Below are positions 28,261-36,814 of a stretch of DNA of 64,000 nucleotides, in pieces. The notes beneath the pieces are model-generated. The model was not told the origin of the DNA. It ran no database searches and saw only the letters and a program-made list of their open reading frames with translations. Location: NCBI RefSeq assembly GCF_003172895.1, contig NZ_QGKL01000009.1:107528-171527 (forward strand). The letters run 5' to 3'. A program made the position numbers and the translations under genes. This stretch comes from Leucothrix arctica (GTDB taxonomy: Bacteria; Pseudomonadota; Gammaproteobacteria; Thiotrichales; Thiotrichaceae). Each line of letters opens with the position of its first letter. Positions within the stretch are counted from its first letter, which is position 1.

Positions 28261-29942
28261 TGCCTACAGATTACACACTTATGGATGCCACTCTAGAAAT
28301 CTTGCTGATGTTACTAGCAGCTTTTTTACTAGGTTGGTTATTTTGCTGGATTATTAAAAAGCTATTTGGCGGTCGTAACCTTGAAACAGCTGAAAACGCT
28401 GAACTAAAAGGAATGACGACTGGTGTATCAGCTGACATTAGCCAGCAAGCTTCGCAACCTCAGGAACGTTCAGGCCTATCAGCGAGTAGTCGCGAACGCC
28501 TTTATGACCCTGAACATGGATTAACTAAAGACACACTCGATGCTTCTATTCCAACAATCGAAACAAGTGATCTAAGCGTTGATGAACTTGATTTTGATGC
28601 TGCGGCAAACAGACCGAGAATAGATTTACCCGACTTAAACATGCCAGAGCCTGACCTGAAAGGGAAACTAAGTGCGGGCATGGACTTGGGTAAAGGCGGG
28701 TTAAAGAAAGGCCTTGGCGCTGCTGCCGTTGGACTAGGTGGTATTGCGGCTGGCGCTAGTGCAATGAAAGACAAAGCTGTCGATAGCATTCCTGATGTCG
28801 AGTTGCCGGATATTGATCTTAAAGGCAAGCTAGATACCGGCCTTGACGCTGCTAAAGCCGGCCTAGATAACGTAACTGGTGGCATTGGTTCACTTAAAGA
28901 TAAAGCAATGGACAGTGTTTCAGACATGGAACTTCCAGACCTTGATCTTAAAGGAAAACTAGATGCAGGAGTGGATCTTGGGAAAGGCGGAATCGATGCA
29001 GGACTTGATACCGTTAAATCTGGCTTAGGCGGCATAACAGCTGGTGCTGGATCACTTAAAGACAAGGCAATGGATAGCCTTCCAGACATGGACTTACCAG
29101 ACCTTGATGTCAAAGATAAACTAGATGCTGGTATTGAAGCTGGAAAAAGTGGACTAGGCAAAGGTTTTGGTGCTGCCACAGCAGGTTTAAGCGCTATTGC
29201 CGCTGGTGCTGGCTCACTAAAAGACAAAGCTGTTGATGGTGTTACATCAGGTGTAGACACATTGAGTACAAGCGCTTCGTCCCTTAAAGACAAGGTCACT
29301 GATAAAGGTGATGTCGTTGAAAGTACAACACTTACTCCTCCTGATTTGCCTCGAAGTACTGAACTTGAAGCTGCTATTAAAACGCCGAAAGCAAGCTTAA
29401 GTAGCTCAACAGATGATTTGACGCGCATTAGTGGCATCGATGCAGATACTGCAACCCTACTTTCTACTCACGGAATTAATTCATTCCAGGCTCTAGAAAG
29501 CACAGATAGTGACACTCTGAAAAGCTACCTTAGCGACTCAGACAAAGCTTCTATCAGTGCTGCAGAGCCGGCAAGTTGGCCTCATCAAGCTAAACTTTGT
29601 GCCAGCCAAAATTGGGGCAAATTAGCGGAGTATCAGTCTTTTCTATCTGGCACAGCTGCAACAGCAACACCTGCTGTTGAAGAAGTGACTAATAAAGATG
29701 ATTTGAAGAAAATTGAAGGTATCGGACCATTCTTTGAAAGCTTGCTAAACAAAGCGGGTATCACTACTTACGCTCAACTTAAAGAGAGTGATAGAGATAC
29801 ACTAAAAGAAATCATCGACGCTGCTGGACCTGATTACCGACTTCATGAGCCCGAAACTTGGCCTTATCAAGCTGGACTTGCTGACCGTGGTGAATGGAAA
29901 AAGCTTCAAGACTACATCCACTTTATGACTGGCCGCTCTTAA
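28260..29942 (+). CDS. Membrane-anchored repeat protein with two helix-hairpin-helix domains
   Basis: A 560-residue protein. One membrane helix is at residues ~12-32 (LLMLLAAFLLGWLFCWIIKK). A polar linker follows, then four imperfect repeats at ~122-335, each built from LPDLDLKGKLDAG...LGKGG...GAGSLKDKAMDS. The C-terminus has two helix-hairpin-helix-like domains, DLTRISGIDADTATLL (~392) and DLKKIEGIGPFFESLL (~486), each ending with a P..WP.QA.L...G.W..L pattern. These resemble the HhH domain family found fused to diverse membrane proteins, often assumed to bind nucleic acid or act as scaffolds. Anchor orientation suggests a cytosolic HhH part. Coupled to the preceding 50-residue peptide. Confidence 0.8.
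   Translation: MPTDYTLMDATLEILLMLLAAFLLGWLFCWIIKKLFGGRNLETAENAELKGMTTGVSADISQQASQPQERSGLSASSRERLYDPEHGLTKDTLDASIPTIETSDLSVDELDFDAAANRPRIDLPDLNMPEPDLKGKLSAGMDLGKGGLKKGLGAAAVGLGGIAAGASAMKDKAVDSIPDVELPDIDLKGKLDTGLDAAKAGLDNVTGGIGSLKDKAMDSVSDMELPDLDLKGKLDAGVDLGKGGIDAGLDTVKSGLGGITAGAGSLKDKAMDSLPDMDLPDLDVKDKLDAGIEAGKSGLGKGFGAATAGLSAIAAGAGSLKDKAVDGVTSGVDTLSTSASSLKDKVTDKGDVVESTTLTPPDLPRSTELEAAIKTPKASLSSSTDDLTRISGIDADTATLLSTHGINSFQALESTDSDTLKSYLSDSDKASISAAEPASWPHQAKLCASQNWGKLAEYQSFLSGTAATATPAVEEVTNKDDLKKIEGIGPFFESLLNKAGITTYAQLKESDRDTLKEIIDAAGPDYRLHEPETWPYQAGLADRGEWKKLQDYIHFMTGRS
28623..29270 (+). repeat. Four imperfect coding repeats in the HhH membrane protein
   Basis: Units begin at (E/D)LPD(L/I)(D/N) and end at S(L/M)KDKA(M/V)D. 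Their lengths differ (about 59, 43, 54 and 60 residues) because a Gly/Ala-rich insert is present or absent in the middle. Amphipathic, lysine/aspartate-balanced helices are likely. Confidence 0.75.
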
Positions 29943-29964
29943 GATACCACCATATAAGTAAACA

Positions 29965-29992
29965 AAGCCTCCGATACGTCGGGGGCTTTTTT
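29965..29992 (+). terminator. Rho-independent terminator of the OmpA/HhH cassette
   Basis: AAGCCTCCGA pairs with TCGGGGGCTT (one T-G pair) around a TACG loop, followed by six T's, 23 bases after the stop codon. Confidence 0.9.
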
Positions 29993-30145
29993 ATGGATAA
30001 GTGGTTAGTTTAAAACAACAAAAACGACGAACTGACAAGTCTGGCCCTACTTTAAACCTCAAGGCATGCTAAAATTTGAGTAATAAGTCATTACCTATCC
30101 CCAACGGTTTTGACATTAATAATTACAATAAGCATGGTACTGAAA

Positions 30146-30595
30146 ATGAGAAAAATTATACTGCCTCTTCTCCTTGTAACGATAGGCTTTAGCCAGACGC
30201 TAAGCGCTGAAATTTATAAATGGACAGACAAAGAAGGTAAAGTACATTACTCATCCACCCCTCCAAAAGAAGACCCAAAAAAAGCTCAGTTAATTGGTGA
30301 TAAAATAAAAGCCAATATCGGCAAGGTCCAACCGACAACTACCTACAAATCAACGACAGATACTGCGAAACCTGCAAAGAACACTAAAAAGGTAAATGAC
30401 CCTTATAAAAATGATCGGTCTGCAGCAAGAATAAAATACTGTACTAACTTAAAAAATAATATCACCACACTTCAAAACAACAAAAACGTTAATATCGTTA
30501 TTGAAGGAAAACCTTCTGCTCTGTCTAGTACACAGATAGACGAACGTATGAATAAGTACCAGAGTGACTTAGACAAAAACTGTAAAGATATTTAA
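30146..30595 (+). CDS. DUF4124-domain exported protein
   Basis: About 149 residues with a Sec signal peptide (KIILPLLLVTIGFSQTLSA) followed at once by the DUF4124 motif EIYKWTDKEGKVHYSSTPP. The rest is lysine-rich and polar, with two cysteines (YCTNLKNN and NCKDI) that may form a disulfide. I choose the ATG at 30146, which gives the cleanest signal peptide; another in-frame ATG is at 30134, and neither has a strong RBS. Periplasmic, role unknown. Confidence 0.78.
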   Translation: MRKIILPLLLVTIGFSQTLSAEIYKWTDKEGKVHYSSTPPKEDPKKAQLIGDKIKANIGKVQPTTTYKSTTDTAKPAKNTKKVNDPYKNDRSAARIKYCTNLKNNITTLQNNKNVNIVIEGKPSALSSTQIDERMNKYQSDLDKNCKDI

Positions 30596-30645
30596 GCTAA
30601 CTAGGCACCGTTATAGATACATTCATATAGGGCACTTTCTGCACC

Positions 30646-30680
30646 GTTGATTTAGCAGTATACTGCTCTGCTAAATCAAC
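30646..30680 (+). promoter_or_regulatory. Leader hairpin upstream of proS with a nested palindrome
   Basis: A perfect 13-bp stem (GTTGATTTAGCAG / CTGCTAAATCAAC) with a 9-base loop ends 22 bases before the proS ATG. Inside it AGCAGTATACTGCT (30654-30667) is itself a perfect palindrome that would compete for the same bases, because CTGCT is tandemly duplicated. There is no T run, so a leader switch, an operator or an inefficient terminator are all possible. Confidence 0.5.
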
Positions 30681-30702
30681 TTTAAGAAGCCTACAGACTC
30701 TT

Positions 30703-32412
30703 ATGAAAGTATCCCAGTTCCCTATTTCGACACTGCGTGACACACCTGCTGACGCAGAAGTAATCAGCCACCAACTCATGCTTAAAGCGGGCATGATCAA
30801 ACGCCTTGCATCTGGACTATACACTTGGGGACCACTAGGACTTCGTGTATTGAGAAAGGTTGAGAACGTTGTTCGAGAAGAAATGAACAATGCTGGCGCG
30901 GTAGAAATTTCAATGCCTGCCGTACAGCCTGCTGACCTATGGCATGAATCTGGTCGCTGGGACGAATATGGCCCAGAGTTACTTCGTATTTCAGACCGCA
31001 ATAATCGTGAATTTTGCTTTGGCCCTACTCACGAAGAAGTTATAACTGACTACATTCGTACAGAAGTAAGTAGTTACAAGCAACTACCTGTTAATTACTT
31101 TCAAATTCAAACAAAATTCCGTGATGAAGTTCGCCCTCGCTTTGGTGTGATGCGTTCACGTGAGTTTTTAATGAAAGATGCATACTCATTCCACTTGACA
31201 CCTGAGTGCCTTCAGTCAACCTATGAGGACATGTTTGCGGCTTATCAAAAAGTATTTACTCGACTTGGATTAAACTTCCGCCCTGTAGAAGCTGACAATG
31301 GCTCAATTGGTGGTAATGCTTCTCACGAGTTCCATGTACTGGCTGAGTCTGGCGAAGATGATATTGCATTTTCAGATAGCAGTGACTATGCCGCTAATAT
31401 CGAAAAGGCAGCAACCCTACCAAGTACACTAGTTAGACCTGAAGCTAGTCAAACTATGGAAAGCTTTGATACTCCTAACATCAAGACCATCGATGATCTT
31501 GCTCAGGTAATGGATATCCCTGCTACTCAACAAATTAAAACGTTAATTGTTGAAGGTGAAGACGATAGTACCGTTGTTTTATTGATTCGTGGTGATCATA
31601 ATCTTAACGAGATCAAAGCAGAAAAAATTGATGGCGTGATCGTACCATTAACATTTGCTACTGAAGAAAAAATAGAAGCTGTTACAGGAAGTAAACCTGG
31701 CTCACTTGGACCTGTAGGCCTCGAGTTACGCATTATCGCAGACTATGCAACACAACCTATGGCAGACTTTGTTTGTGGCGCTAATAAGGAAGGCGTTCAT
31801 CTTAAAGGTGTTAATTGGGTGCGTGACCTTCCTGAACCAGAGTTTCAGGATATAAGAAATGTAATTAATGGTGACCCGAGCCCAGACGGCAAAGGCACAC
31901 TGCAGATTCGTCGTGGTATCGAAGTAGGCCATATCTTCCAGTTAGGCACCAAGTATTCAGAATCAATGAATGCAAAAGTACTAAATGAAAACGGTAAGAG
32001 CCAAGTAATGACAATGGGTTGTTATGGTATTGGTGTATCTCGTATCGTAGCCTCTTGCATAGAGCAGAATAACGATGAGAACGGTATTATTTGGCCAGCA
32101 GCAATGGCGCCTTTTCAGGTCGCCCTAGCGCCTTTGAATTATAACAAGTCCGCTGAAGTTAAAGCCGTAGCTGATAAGCTATATCAAGAGCTTCGTGATC
32201 TAAATATCGAAGTACTTCTAGATGACCGCAATATTCGCCCGGGCGCAATGTTTGCTGATCTTGAGTTAATTGGTATACCACACAGAATCGTCATTTCAGA
32301 CCGCGGCTTAAAGGAACAAAAACTCGAGTATAAATCTCGTACTGCTGCCGACGCTGAAAGCGTAGAACTTGAAGATGCTATTAACTTCATAAAGAATAAA
32401 CTGAGTAGTTAA
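30703..32412 (+). CDS. proS: Prolyl-tRNA synthetase
   Basis: A 569-residue bacterial-type class II synthetase charging tRNA-Pro. Motif 2 region ([21 protein letters not shown]) and motif 3 ([13 protein letters not shown]) are intact. Residues ~225-385 between them form the YbaK-like INS editing domain that clears mischarged alanine; it includes the [16 protein letters not shown] block. The C-terminal anticodon-binding domain ([23 protein letters not shown]) is complete. It is preceded by a notable leader hairpin and followed by a bidirectional terminator. Confidence 0.98.
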   Translation: MKVSQFPISTLRDTPADAEVISHQLMLKAGMIKRLASGLYTWGPLGLRVLRKVENVVREEMNNAGAVEISMPAVQPADLWHESGRWDEYGPELLRISDRNNREFCFGPTHEEVITDYIRTEVSSYKQLPVNYFQIQTKFRDEVRPRFGVMRSREFLMKDAYSFHLTPECLQSTYEDMFAAYQKVFTRLGLNFRPVEADNGSIGGNASHEFHVLAESGEDDIAFSDSSDYAANIEKAATLPSTLVRPEASQTMESFDTPNIKTIDDLAQVMDIPATQQIKTLIVEGEDDSTVVLLIRGDHNLNEIKAEKIDGVIVPLTFATEEKIEAVTGSKPGSLGPVGLELRIIADYATQPMADFVCGANKEGVHLKGVNWVRDLPEPEFQDIRNVINGDPSPDGKGTLQIRRGIEVGHIFQLGTKYSESMNAKVLNENGKSQVMTMGCYGIGVSRIVASCIEQNNDENGIIWPAAMAPFQVALAPLNYNKSAEVKAVADKLYQELRDLNIEVLLDDRNIRPGAMFADLELIGIPHRIVISDRGLKEQKLEYKSRTAADAESVELEDAINFIKNKLSS

Positions 32413-32428
32413 TAATTGCCGAAATTAA

Positions 32429-32457
32429 AAAGCAGCCTTTAAAGGCTGCTTTTTTTT
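32429..32457 (+). terminator. Bidirectional terminator between proS and the M28-like gene
   Basis: A perfect inverted repeat, AGCAGCCTTT/AAAGGCTGCT, is flanked by AAAA on the left and seven T's on the right. It can therefore end transcripts from both convergent genes. Confidence 0.9.
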
Positions 32458-32482
32458 GATCTTAAGAACCTTATAAAGACCA

Positions 32483-33532
32483 TTATCCTCCGAAGAAACC
32501 GGATATACCGGCAACGACACCACTAAAGTAACCTTCATTTTTATTATCTGTTGCTACTTCTTGACTAACAGCTACTTGGTAAAGAGCCTTTACCACTTGA
32601 GACATTCGCTCATAATCCATCACCAGCTCATTTTCACCACCTTCTACTCTCAAGGGCAGTAAATCCCCTATCTGAATAGCAGAATAGTCATTTAGCCAAT
32701 AATTGATATGGTCAACACCACTGACGACAGAGATATTCTCAGGCGTACTAAATGACTCAACCAATAAGTCGGGAACACTACTAAAGCTATGCTTCACAGA
32801 GCGCAGCTTCATGAAATCATTTAAACGACTCGAAAGCGCAATAAAGTTACCTTTATCAGGATATAAGACAGCCATAAACGAGAATGGGTACGATTGTGAG
32901 TCACTTACCTTACGATAATAACCGACACTTTGAAGCTCAAGCATTACTCTAACAGGTATCTTTGCGTTACTGAGCGCCTTAGCGTGATGAAAACTACCTG
33001 CACCTGCAGTATCAGCATTTGAGTCACCATAAGCGACAAACTCTACCGACATAGGTAATTCACCAACTTCCTTGGAGAACAGTCGCGCCGTCTCTAACAT
33101 TACCGCTAGGCCACTATTATTACTCTGTCTTTTAATGGCTCCTGGTAACACCAAATACCTTACACCAATTACAATCCTTTCTTTAGTCTTCGGCCCCAAC
33201 CTAAGACGAACATTATTATATCTTCCTGTTGCGGTAGCAAAACCTTGTAACGAAGGTTCTCCTAACCGAGAGAAGTAGTTAAATATATAATCGTCCGCTG
33301 TCAGCGAAGTACTTTTGGATACTTCCCTAGTAGACTCAATGTTTTTCAAGTTTGTTAAGTGATTTCGTAGGTTTGTTTCACTAACCTCAGGCAGGTCATT
33401 AGATACTGCTGTAGGTAGCAACGGCTGAGTAATAAAAAACCACAGCAGCAGACACACTATTAAAGTGGCGATCAGCCAATCCAACAAGCGGGCAATCATT
33501 CTATCTAACATGAATGCAACATCCTTTATCAA
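32483..33532 (-). CDS. Membrane-anchored M28-like protein, probably catalytically dead
   Basis: A 349-residue protein with one N-terminal membrane helix (~17-34) and a domain that follows the M28 aminopeptidase pattern. Expected metal ligands are mostly replaced: the first-strand His is Arg125 (IVIGVRY), the bridging Asp of the DN motif is Ser137 (RQSNNSG), the Glu-Glu pair is Asp170-Ser171 (FVAYGDSN), and the later Asp is Gln201 (LELQSVGYY). Only the last pair, Asp274-His275 (GVDHINYW), remains. It may bind rather than cleave peptides in the periplasm. Fold assignment is by pattern only; function unknown. Confidence 0.7.
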   Translation of the reverse strand: MIKDVAFMLDRMIARLLDWLIATLIVCLLLWFFITQPLLPTAVSNDLPEVSETNLRNHLTNLKNIESTREVSKSTSLTADDYIFNYFSRLGEPSLQGFATATGRYNNVRLRLGPKTKERIVIGVRYLVLPGAIKRQSNNSGLAVMLETARLFSKEVGELPMSVEFVAYGDSNADTAGAGSFHHAKALSNAKIPVRVMLELQSVGYYRKVSDSQSYPFSFMAVLYPDKGNFIALSSRLNDFMKLRSVKHSFSSVPDLLVESFSTPENISVVSGVDHINYWLNDYSAIQIGDLLPLRVEGGENELVMDYERMSQVVKALYQVAVSQEVATDNKNEGYFSGVVAGISGFFGG

Positions 33533-33627
33533 ACGTCATTTTTTCTATGATACCTCAATGCTATTTTAGGCACATAATATATACAAAGAGATAACCAACT
33601 GTTTAATTTTATGTTTATCGCTGGCAC

Positions 33628-33657
33628 AAAAAAACCGGCTAGAAGCCGGCTTTTTTT
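33628..33657 (-). terminator. Terminator of rpsT (both orientations possible)
   Basis: CCGGCT pairs with AGCCGG around a 3-base loop, flanked by seven A's and seven T's, directly downstream of the rpsT stop. Confidence 0.85.
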
Positions 33658-33673
33658 GAACTCACACGACTAA

Positions 33674-33934
33674 TTAAAGTGCGCGAATACGAGAATTCAA
33701 ACGACTCTTATGACGAGCTGCTTTATTCTTGTGGATCAAACCCTTAGTTACACCAGAGTCAATCTCAGGAACTGCAACAGCATAAGCAGCAACTGCCGCT
33801 TCTTTGTCGCCTGCATCTATAGCAGAAATAACACGCTTAATCTGTGTGCGCATTGTAGTCATGTAATGTTTCTTGTGAATACGACGATCTTCTGAAAGAC
33901 GTACACGTTTTTTCGCTGATTTAATGTTAGGCAA
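33674..33934 (-). CDS. rpsT: 30S ribosomal protein S20
   Basis: An 86-residue, very basic, all-helical protein that binds 16S rRNA in the 30S body. The N-terminus MPNIKSAKKRVRLSEDRR and the late segment GLIHKNKAARHKSRLNSRI are diagnostic. It stands as a single-gene unit with its own candidate promoter and a strong terminator. Confidence 0.98.
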   Translation of the reverse strand: MPNIKSAKKRVRLSEDRRIHKKHYMTTMRTQIKRVISAIDAGDKEAAVAAYAVAVPEIDSGVTKGLIHKNKAARHKSRLNSRIRAL

Positions 33935-33972
33935 AGCTAATCTCCGAACCGGACTTCCTAAATAAGACGCGT

Positions 33973-34001
33973 ATTGTGCCGCATATCGATTAACTCGGCA
34001 A
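33973..34001 (-). promoter_or_regulatory. Candidate rpsT promoter
   Basis: On the minus strand TTGCCG (34001-33996) and CACAAT (33978-33973) are separated by exactly 17 bases, each matching four of six consensus positions, about 40 bases before the rpsT start. Confidence 0.4.
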
Positions 34002-34038
34002 GGTGATTCTTCATTTTTTTAACGCGCCACAAACTCAA

Positions 34039-34073
34039 GTACCGATTGAGCTATATATAGCCCTAATCGGTAC
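34039..34073. repeat. Nested inverted repeat between groEL and rpsT
   Basis: Outer arms GTACCGATT / AATCGGTAC enclose a 12-base palindrome GCTATATATAGC, separated by 2 and 3 bases. It has no T run and lies beyond the groEL terminator, upstream of the rpsT promoter. Confidence 0.6.
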
Positions 34074-34077
34074 CCAT

Positions 34078-34108
34078 AAAAACTAGCCAGCTACCTAAGT
34101 AACTGGCT
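34078..34108 (-). terminator. Rho-independent terminator of groES-groEL
   Basis: On the minus strand AGCCAG/CTGGCT continues through a T-G pair and TAC/GTA around a TTAG loop, then AGTTTTT. It begins 28 bases after the groEL stop. Confidence 0.85.
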
Positions 34109-34135
34109 TTGACTCATCAGATAGACGAGCAGCAA

Positions 34136-35812
<1,677 letters not shown>

Positions 35813-35838
35813 TTAATTTTAAGTAGTAGGGGTCAATT

Positions 35839-36129
35839 TTATGCTTCTATTACCGCAAGGATGTCATCTTCTTTCATCATAAGAAGCTCTTCACCATCAA
35901 CTTTAACGGTAGTACCTGCATATTGGCCGAATAGAATCTGATCACCAACTTTTACATCCATCGCACGCACATCACCGGAATCAGTGATTTTGCCATTTCC
36001 GGCAGCAATTACTTCACCGCGGTTTGGCTTTTCTGTTGCGCTATCAGGGATAATGATACCGCTTGCTGTAGTACGTTCTTCTTCTGTACGGCGAACTACT
36101 ACGCGATCATGTAAAGGACGAATATTCAT
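35839..36129 (-). CDS. groS: 10-kDa chaperonin GroES
   Basis: A 96-residue co-chaperonin lid. It starts [14 protein letters not shown], with the mobile loop around residues 18-32 ([12 protein letters not shown]) that contacts GroEL. I choose the ATG at 36127-36129, which has GGAG seven bases upstream; a GTG two codons earlier would sit closer to that RBS. It is first in groES-groEL, with 47 bases between the genes. Confidence 0.98.
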   Translation of the reverse strand: MNIRPLHDRVVVRRTEEERTTASGIIIPDSATEKPNRGEVIAAGNGKITDSGDVRAMDVKVGDQILFGQYAGTTVKVDGEELLMMKEDDILAVIEA

Positions 36130-36178
36130 GTTCACACTCCAAATTGTTAGGTTTTTAAGTTAAACAAAAGAGTGTTAA

Positions 36179-36205
36179 TTAGCACTCTATGTCTATGACT
36201 GCTAA
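36179..36205 (-). promoter_or_regulatory. CIRCE-like HrcA operator upstream of groES
   Basis: TTAGCACTC, nine bases, GACTGCTAA. This matches the CIRCE consensus TTAGCACTC-N9-GAGTGCTAA with a single mismatch in the right arm. It lies 50-76 bases before the groES ATG. An extra arm GAGTGTTAA (36170-36178) abuts it on the left. HrcA repression of the groE operon is therefore likely; hrcA is not in the window. Confidence 0.85.
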
Positions 36206-36251
36206 TAATAGGGACGAGATACTCTAACTTCAAGTGACGAAAAGTAAAATT

Positions 36252-36728
36252 TTAGTCTTTCCCTATTTTTTGATCTGCCTTGTGCGTATATTCAGCATCA
36301 ATAATATCGCCATCAGGTGACCGATTCTGAGAAGCGCTGCCAGAAAACCCACCCATACCGCCGACAAAAAATGATGATCGAGAAAGCACTTTATTAACAA
36401 TAATAGTTCTAGTGAAAGGAATCAGGCAGAGGAAACCCACCATGTCTGTGAAGAAGCCAGGCGTCATTAGTAAAGCACCACCAATTAATAAAGCGATACC
36501 TTCAAGTATCTCTTTAGCAGGCACGACACCACTAGACATGTTTTTTTGAAAGCGAGCAAGCGTAGACAAACCTTGCTGGCGAAGTAAGTAAGCACCAACA
36601 ACAGCAGTCCCAACCACACATAAGATAGTCCACCATGCGCCAATAACTGACCCAACCTGTATTAGAAGGAAAATTTCAATAATTGGAACAACAAGAAACA
36701 GAAAAGCAAATATGGGAAATGTGCGCAC
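36252..36728 (-). CDS. fxsA: FxsA family membrane protein
   Basis: A 158-residue inner-membrane protein with about four hydrophobic segments. The FPIFAFLFLVVPIIEIFLLI start and the GALLMTPGFFTDMVGFLCLIP block are diagnostic of FxsA, known in E. coli for easing phage T7 exclusion by the F plasmid. The C-terminal tail is polar and cytosolic-like (SPDGDIIDAEYTHK). Its position directly upstream of groES matches E. coli and many relatives. Confidence 0.95.
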   Translation of the reverse strand: MRTFPIFAFLFLVVPIIEIFLLIQVGSVIGAWWTILCVVGTAVVGAYLLRQQGLSTLARFQKNMSSGVVPAKEILEGIALLIGGALLMTPGFFTDMVGFLCLIPFTRTIIVNKVLSRSSFFVGGMGGFSGSASQNRSPDGDIIDAEYTHKADQKIGKD

Positions 36729-36814
36729 GGAGGAAACCTAAAAGTCTGCAGATAATCCTAAGATAATAACTACAGACTTCTCAAATTCAAGTACGACTAG
36801 TCAAAAGCTAGATA

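Noticed and set aside
28502..29437. A 311-codon open frame on the minus strand, antisense to the HhH repeat protein, and similar serine-rich antisense frames at 26830-27504 and 44481-45665
   Set aside because: They mirror repetitive or charged-linker coding sequence, have low-complexity products and no RBS or family match. They are shadows of the plus-strand genes.
30110..30136. TTGACA at 30110 as a promoter for the DUF4124 gene
   Set aside because: No -10-like hexamer lies 15-19 bases downstream before the start codon.
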